NCBI RefSeq assembly: GCF_024055715.1
Contig: NZ_JAMXMV010000001.1
Coordinates: 558,001 to 622,000, forward strand
DNA length: 64,000 nt
Source of the DNA: Actinoallomurus soli
Lineage (GTDB): Bacteria; Actinomycetota; Actinomycetes; Streptosporangiales; Streptosporangiaceae
Direction of reading: 5' to 3'
This document shows positions 60,057-64,000 of this stretch, piece after piece; the stretch's first letter is position 1; every line of letters starts with the position of its first letter. The notes under the pieces were generated by a model. The model was given only the letters and a program-made list of their open reading frames with translations. It did no database searches and was not told the origin of the DNA. A program made the translations under genes and the position numbers.

Positions 60057-62267
60057 ATGACGACGGTCGAGGAGATCGAAGCGGCCGTCGGACGGCCGGC
60101 GCCTACGGTCCTCATGAAGCAGCTCGACCGGCTCGACGACGGCTGCTCCACCGTGATCGCTCACTCCCCGATCGCCGGGTTCGGATACGTGGATGTCGCC
60201 GGCCGACGCCAGGCGACCTTCATCGGCGGCGCGGCGGGCTTCGTCCGCGTCGAGTCGCCGGCCCGGCTGTGGGTCCCCTTCCGTGCCGACACGCCCGAGG
60301 AGCAGCCGGCCGACGGGTGGGGGATCTCCTTGGTCTTCCTACTGCCAGGCGTGGGTGAGACGCTCCGGCTCAACGGCGCCCTCACCGCGCGAGAGGACAC
60401 CGGCCTGACGGTCCAGGTACACGAGGCCTATGTGCACTGCGCGCGCAGCATCCTGCGCTCACGGCTCTGGCAGCCTGCCTTGTCGTCGCCGCAGCCGCCG
60501 GCCGCGCCACCGGGCGGCGAGGGGCCGTTGCACCAGCTGGACGTCGCCCGGTTCTTGAGCCTTTCACCGTTCCTGGTCCTGTCGACCGGCGACGCCGCCG
60601 GGGCCGGTGACACCAGCCCGCGCGGAGACCGGCCCGGATTCGCCCGCGCCCTGGACGGGCGCACCCTCGTCATCCCGGACCGCAAGGGCAACCAGCGAGC
60701 CGACACCTTCCACAATCTGCTCCAGGATCAGCGGATCGCGCTCGCCGCCCTGGTCCCCGGACGCGACGAAGTGCTGCACTTGCATGGAACCGCCCAGATC
60801 ACCACCGACCCCCGGTTGCTGGAAACGATGGCGCTGCGGGGAAGGCCCCCGCAGGCGGCTCTGATCATCGACGTCCACGACGCCGCCGTGACCGGCAGCC
60901 AGGCGGTCGAACAGGCACGGCTGTGGGACCCGGAAGCAGATGTCGACCACGGTGCGGTGCCGGACCTGATCGCCCTGGCCACGCAGCACGCCATAGCCAA
61001 CCCGACCAACGTCGCCGGCACCCCGCCCGCTCTGCTGATGAAACCGCTGGCGGTCTTCCCTCGCTTCACCCGATGGGCGATGAACCTGGGCTACCGCACC
61101 GCCCTGAGCAAGGAAGGCTACGACGACCAGACCTCGCACAGCGGACCGCTCCGCCGCCTGCGACGGCTCCTCGCACCTCTGCTGCGGCACGGCACCACGG
61201 CCGAAGCCCCAGCACGCGGCATGAACCGGGCGACGCGGCGGATGCGGATCACCTCCCTGCACCGCGAGACAGCAAGCGCCCTCACGATCACCATGGAGGA
61301 CGCAGAGGACCCCAGCAGCCCCATCTCATTCCGGCCCGGACAGTACTTCACCCTCATCACCGACATCGGAGGGCGGACCGTACGCCGGGCCTACTCGGCA
61401 TCCTCAGCGCCCGGCTCACCTCGCCTCCAGGTCACCATCAAGCGCGTCACCGACGGCCTGTTCTCCGGCCATGTCCACGAGAACCTGCGGGCCGGAGACA
61501 CCCTGGAGATCCTCGGCCCCTCGGGATCGTTCGGCATCGACACCGAAGCAACCGACGAAGAACTCATCATGATCGCCATAGGCAGCGGCATCACCCCGAT
61601 GATGAGCGTCATCCGCACCGCCCTGGCCGGCCAGGCCCCCGCCCGGCTGGCGCTGCTGTACGGCAACCGCACGCAGAACGAGATCATCTTCGCCGAAGAA
61701 CTCGACCGGCTCCAGCGACAACACCCCGGCAGGCTCACCGTCACCCACCGGCTCACCCGCCCGACGCCGGAATGGACCGGCGCCCGCGGACGCCTCGACG
61801 CCCACGCGATCCGCCACTGGCTCGATCAACTCACGCCCGACGCCAACGCCCGCTACCTGCTCTGCGGCCCCGCCCCCGTCACCCACATCGCCCGCGCCGC
61901 CCTCCGCGACCTCGCCGTACCCGACGACCAGATCCATACCGAGAGCTACAACAGTGCCACCACCGACTCGGCCGCCCCCGCGACCGGTCCCCACCAGATG
62001 AGCGTCCACCGAGACGGCCACCTGATCGGCACCGTGCTCATCGAACCGGGCCAGACCCTGCTCAACGGCGGCCTCGACGCAGGCCTACCGATGCCCTACT
62101 CCTGCACCATCGGCAACTGCGGCGAATGCATGGCCGAACTCCTGACCGGACAGACCGTGATGAGCGAGCCCAACTGCCTCACCCGGCAGCAACAAGCCGA
62201 AGGTCACATCCTGCCCTGCGTCAGCCACCCCACCTCCGACGTCCACATCGACATCACCGAGGAGTAG
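60057..62267 (+). CDS. Three-module reductase: PNPOx-like / FNR / 2Fe-2S ferredoxin fusion
   Basis: 736 aa from ATG 60057. Residues about 30-330 have two pyridoxamine-phosphate-oxidase-like flavin barrels (the second: SLSPFLVLSTGDAAGAGDTSPRGD, in part, and LVIPDRKGNQRADTFHNLL). Residues 400-640 are a ferredoxin-NADP reductase: RPGQYFTLI, RRAYSASSAPG, and ITPMMSVIRT. The C-terminus (650-736) is a plant-type 2Fe-2S ferredoxin with CTIGNCGEC ... LPCVSHP (CX4CX2CXnC). So electrons flow NAD(P)H-FAD-2Fe-2S to a barrel-bound flavin or external partner. An upstream ATG 59979 would add an unlikely 26-residue stretch. TetR and its operator lie upstream. Confidence 0.9.
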   Translation: MTTVEEIEAAVGRPAPTVLMKQLDRLDDGCSTVIAHSPIAGFGYVDVAGRRQATFIGGAAGFVRVESPARLWVPFRADTPEEQPADGWGISLVFLLPGVGETLRLNGALTAREDTGLTVQVHEAYVHCARSILRSRLWQPALSSPQPPAAPPGGEGPLHQLDVARFLSLSPFLVLSTGDAAGAGDTSPRGDRPGFARALDGRTLVIPDRKGNQRADTFHNLLQDQRIALAALVPGRDEVLHLHGTAQITTDPRLLETMALRGRPPQAALIIDVHDAAVTGSQAVEQARLWDPEADVDHGAVPDLIALATQHAIANPTNVAGTPPALLMKPLAVFPRFTRWAMNLGYRTALSKEGYDDQTSHSGPLRRLRRLLAPLLRHGTTAEAPARGMNRATRRMRITSLHRETASALTITMEDAEDPSSPISFRPGQYFTLITDIGGRTVRRAYSASSAPGSPRLQVTIKRVTDGLFSGHVHENLRAGDTLEILGPSGSFGIDTEATDEELIMIAIGSGITPMMSVIRTALAGQAPARLALLYGNRTQNEIIFAEELDRLQRQHPGRLTVTHRLTRPTPEWTGARGRLDAHAIRHWLDQLTPDANARYLLCGPAPVTHIARAALRDLAVPDDQIHTESYNSATTDSAAPATGPHQMSVHRDGHLIGTVLIEPGQTLLNGGLDAGLPMPYSCTIGNCGECMAELLTGQTVMSEPNCLTRQQQAEGHILPCVSHPTSDVHIDITEE

Positions 62268-63731
62268 ATCACCGGCATTGGCCGGCCTCTCATATCCGGG
62301 TTCGACCCCCTCCCCACCGGGCGGCGGAACGCCGATCGCCGGCGGCAAGAGGTCGGTGTTCCCGTCGTATCCGGGAGGGTTCCCGGGGGACGCGTCGTCC
62401 GCGGGATCGATGAGGATCGGTGGCACCGCCAGGTCGCCGTCGCCGGGCGCGGACGGCGGCTCGCCGCCATGACCAGCGGATCCGGGCGGGCCGCCCGCCG
62501 GCCCGGCCGGTGGGCCCTGGCGGGCCGCCCTGGGGTCGGTCTGGCCGGGGCCGGACTGCCCAGGGCCCGTCTGACCGGGGCCGGGGTGGCCGGGGCGAGG
62601 GGCCGCCGGAGGCGGTTCACCGGGGTTCCTGGCGAAGGCGATGCCGAGCGGGGCCGTGCGCAGCTGCTTCACCCCGGAGGCGCTGGAGACCGTCGCGATG
62701 ACGGCGTCCGACGCCGTGCTGATCGCCGAGACGGTGCCGGACATGGCGTTGCCCACCCAGACCTCCGCGCCGTCCGGTGTGATCACCACGGGGGCCGGGA
62801 GCCTGCCGACCGTGACCGTACGCCGGATCCTCCGCGCCGCCGGGTCGAGCACCGCGACCGTATCGGCGTTCATCCGGCTGACGTAGGCCTTCGCGCCGTC
62901 CGGGGTGACCGCGACGCCCCACGGCTCGTCACCGACCGCGATCCGGCCGCGCACCCGGCCGCTCGCCGTGTCGATCACCGCGACCGTGCCCGCCCGGGGC
63001 TCCGTCACGTACAGCGTCCGGCCGGCCGCGTCCACCGCGACGCCCTGCGGACCGGACGCGTCGCGGACCCTGCGGATCACCCGGTCCCTCCGGGCGTCCA
63101 GCACCGCGACCCCGGAGTCGTACGTGACGTACGCGCGCGCCCCGTCCGCCGCGAACACCACCTGCCGCGGCGCCGTCCCGACCCGTACGGACCGCTCCAC
63201 CGTGTCGGACCGGGTGTCGATGACCGCGACGACGTCCGAACCGCCCTTCCCGGTGTCCCCGCCGGTGACCGCGGCGTACGCCTTCGTCCCGTCCGGGGAG
63301 ACCGCGACGCTCCGGGGGAACGGCCCGACGCGCAGCGGGCGCGTCGACCCGGTCGCCGGATCGACCGCCAGCACGTCGAACTGGCCGGTCTCGGCGACGT
63401 ACAGCTTCGCGCCGTCCGGGGTCGCCGCGACGCCCTGCGGGGCGTCGGCGAGAAGGTCGTTCGCCACGATCCGGTGCGTCGCGACGTCGATGGCGGCCAC
63501 GGAGTACCCGCCGGCCAGCGCGACGTACGCGACGTACGAGCCGGCCGCCCGCCTGGCCTGCGGGTGCTCGCCCGGCGGGTCCCACCTCGGATCGCCGGGG
63601 ACCGTGTTGCGCGGGGTGGGCCGCGGCCGGGGCCCCTGCGCCGCCGAACCCGCGGGGACGGCCAGGACGACCAGTCCCGCGACGCCGCCCCCGGCCAGGA
63701 GAAGCCGCCGCCGTGAGATGCTCTTCGGCAC
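62085..63731 (-). CDS. Tat-exported YVTN beta-propeller protein
   Basis: 548 aa from GTG 63731 (GGAAGGGATC upstream). The Tat signal is SRRRLLLAGGGVAGLVVLAVPAGSAA with the twin-Arg (shown here as SRRRLLLAGGG plus a hydrophobic stretch). Residues 60-385 are a seven-bladed propeller of ~42-aa YVTN units, each with PDGxKxYV and xxVxVIDxxxxxV, such as ATPDGAKLYVAET and AVTPDGAKAYVSRM. A Pro/Gly-rich linker (GHPGPGQTGPGQSGPGQT) follows. The C-terminal ~60 residues read through the end of the convergent reductase gene (183 bases of antisense overlap). Extracytoplasmic binding role; neighbour is a phosphoesterase. Confidence 0.88.
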   Translation of the reverse strand: MPKSISRRRLLLAGGGVAGLVVLAVPAGSAAQGPRPRPTPRNTVPGDPRWDPPGEHPQARRAAGSYVAYVALAGGYSVAAIDVATHRIVANDLLADAPQGVAATPDGAKLYVAETGQFDVLAVDPATGSTRPLRVGPFPRSVAVSPDGTKAYAAVTGGDTGKGGSDVVAVIDTRSDTVERSVRVGTAPRQVVFAADGARAYVTYDSGVAVLDARRDRVIRRVRDASGPQGVAVDAAGRTLYVTEPRAGTVAVIDTASGRVRGRIAVGDEPWGVAVTPDGAKAYVSRMNADTVAVLDPAARRIRRTVTVGRLPAPVVITPDGAEVWVGNAMSGTVSAISTASDAVIATVSSASGVKQLRTAPLGIAFARNPGEPPPAAPRPGHPGPGQTGPGQSGPGQTDPRAARQGPPAGPAGGPPGSAGHGGEPPSAPGDGDLAVPPILIDPADDASPGNPPGYDGNTDLLPPAIGVPPPGGEGVEPGYERPANAGDLLLGDVDVDVGGGVADAGQDVTFGLLLPGEAVGLAHHGLSGQEFGHAFAAVADGAGVGHR

Positions 63732-63759
63732 GTGTCGATCCCTTCCGGCCCGCGGCGGC

Positions 63760-64000
63760 TCAGCCCCTGGGCCGAGGCCGTGGTCCCTTCTCCTGATGGG
63801 GCGGGGTCTGCGCCGCCCCGGGGAACTCCGGGGCCGGCAGCCGGTCGACGGCGTCGGCCGCACGCGCCAGCTCCGGCTTCGTCCGGGGCAACTGCGGCGG
63901 CCGGCCGCGCACCGCCATCCCCAGCGCGGACGTCAGGTCCCCGAACGTCCGCCGCCGCCAGGCGCTGAGGTTCGGCACGCGAACCCCCGTCACCCGCTCC
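63760..64000 (-). CDS. C-terminal end of a phosphoesterase (phospholipase C/acid phosphatase type)
   Basis: Only the last 80 codons are present; the frame is open to the window edge. TGVRVPNLSAWRRRTFGDLTSALG matches the end of actinobacterial alkaline-phosphatase-superfamily phosphoesterases (typically RVPNxSxWRRxxxGDLTSA). The C-terminus is Pro-rich. It would be co-directional with the YVTN gene 28 bases downstream, a frequent pair in actinomycetes. Confidence 0.72.
   Translation of the reverse strand, partial: ERVTGVRVPNLSAWRRRTFGDLTSALGMAVRGRPPQLPRTKPELARAADAVDRLPAPEFPGAAQTPPHQEKGPRPRPRG

Noticed and set aside
1-64000. tRNA, rRNA, IS or integrase genes
   Set aside because: I read for CCA-ended cloverleaves, rRNA motifs and transposase DDE/tyrosine-recombinase motifs and saw none; a tRNAscan/ISfinder run would settle it.

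Overview
The window is chromosomal DNA of a high-GC actinomycete. Evidence: strong G/C at third codon positions, GTG/TTG starts, 4-bp ATGA/GTGA gene overlaps, leaderless -10/start arrangements, a DUF5753-type XRE regulator paired with DUF397, an ECF42/DGPF sigma module, a TIGR02234-type Trp membrane protein beside trp genes, and a bis-aminopropyl spermidine synthase-like protein. Thermomonosporaceae or Streptosporangiaceae relatives (Actinomadura-like) would fit; this is inference, not a computed placement.

Layout. 1-182: 3' end of hisF. 183-16.0 kb: accessory block between hisF and hisI, with a sugar dehydrogenase/sugar porter/aldo-keto reductase set, a glutamine-synthetase-like ligase, a TetR/flavin monooxygenase pair with two identical operators, a HEAT-like protein, an Lrp/DHA2 exporter pair, and a heterodimeric ABC exporter with one degenerate ATP site. 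16.2-18.6 kb: cold-shock protein and a PadR/DHA2 pair. 18.6-24.2 kb: hisI, Trp-associated membrane protein, atypical response regulator, DUF2752, trpC, a possible leader peptide, trpB, trpA. 24.3-32.3 kb: cell-envelope block with a MauE-like/DsbA-like redox pair, lgt with a long acidic tail, and three paralogous membrane-anchored proteins of an unrecognised ectodomain family flanking a polyamine-synthase-like gene. 32.5-38.6 kb: gltBD. 38.7-43.5 kb: a large internally duplicated protein with two papain-fold toxin-like domains, and an 83-aa gene. 43.5-46.9 kb: DHA2 exporter divergent from a DGPF protein/ECF42 sigma operon, with matching ECF-type promoter elements facing both ways. 47-54.3 kb: XRE/SDR pair, second SDR, XRE-DUF5753/DUF397 pair, P-loop kinase, LysR/DHA2 pair. 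54.4-64 kb: YceI, alpha/beta hydrolase, DUF427, a 31-codon gene with its own hairpin just upstream of a prolyl oligopeptidase, YiaAB, TetR/three-module flavin-iron-sulfur reductase pair, a Tat-exported YVTN propeller, and the 3' end of a phosphoesterase.

Recurring themes: the window carries four DHA2 exporters, each next to a different regulator class (Lrp, PadR, ECF42, LysR), and several gene ends are followed by private, imperfect GC-rich tandem repeats. The strongest candidates for something new are the duplicated papain-fold protein, the three-paralog envelope family, the divergent ECF42-type promoter pair, and the short peptide gene beside the prolyl oligopeptidase.
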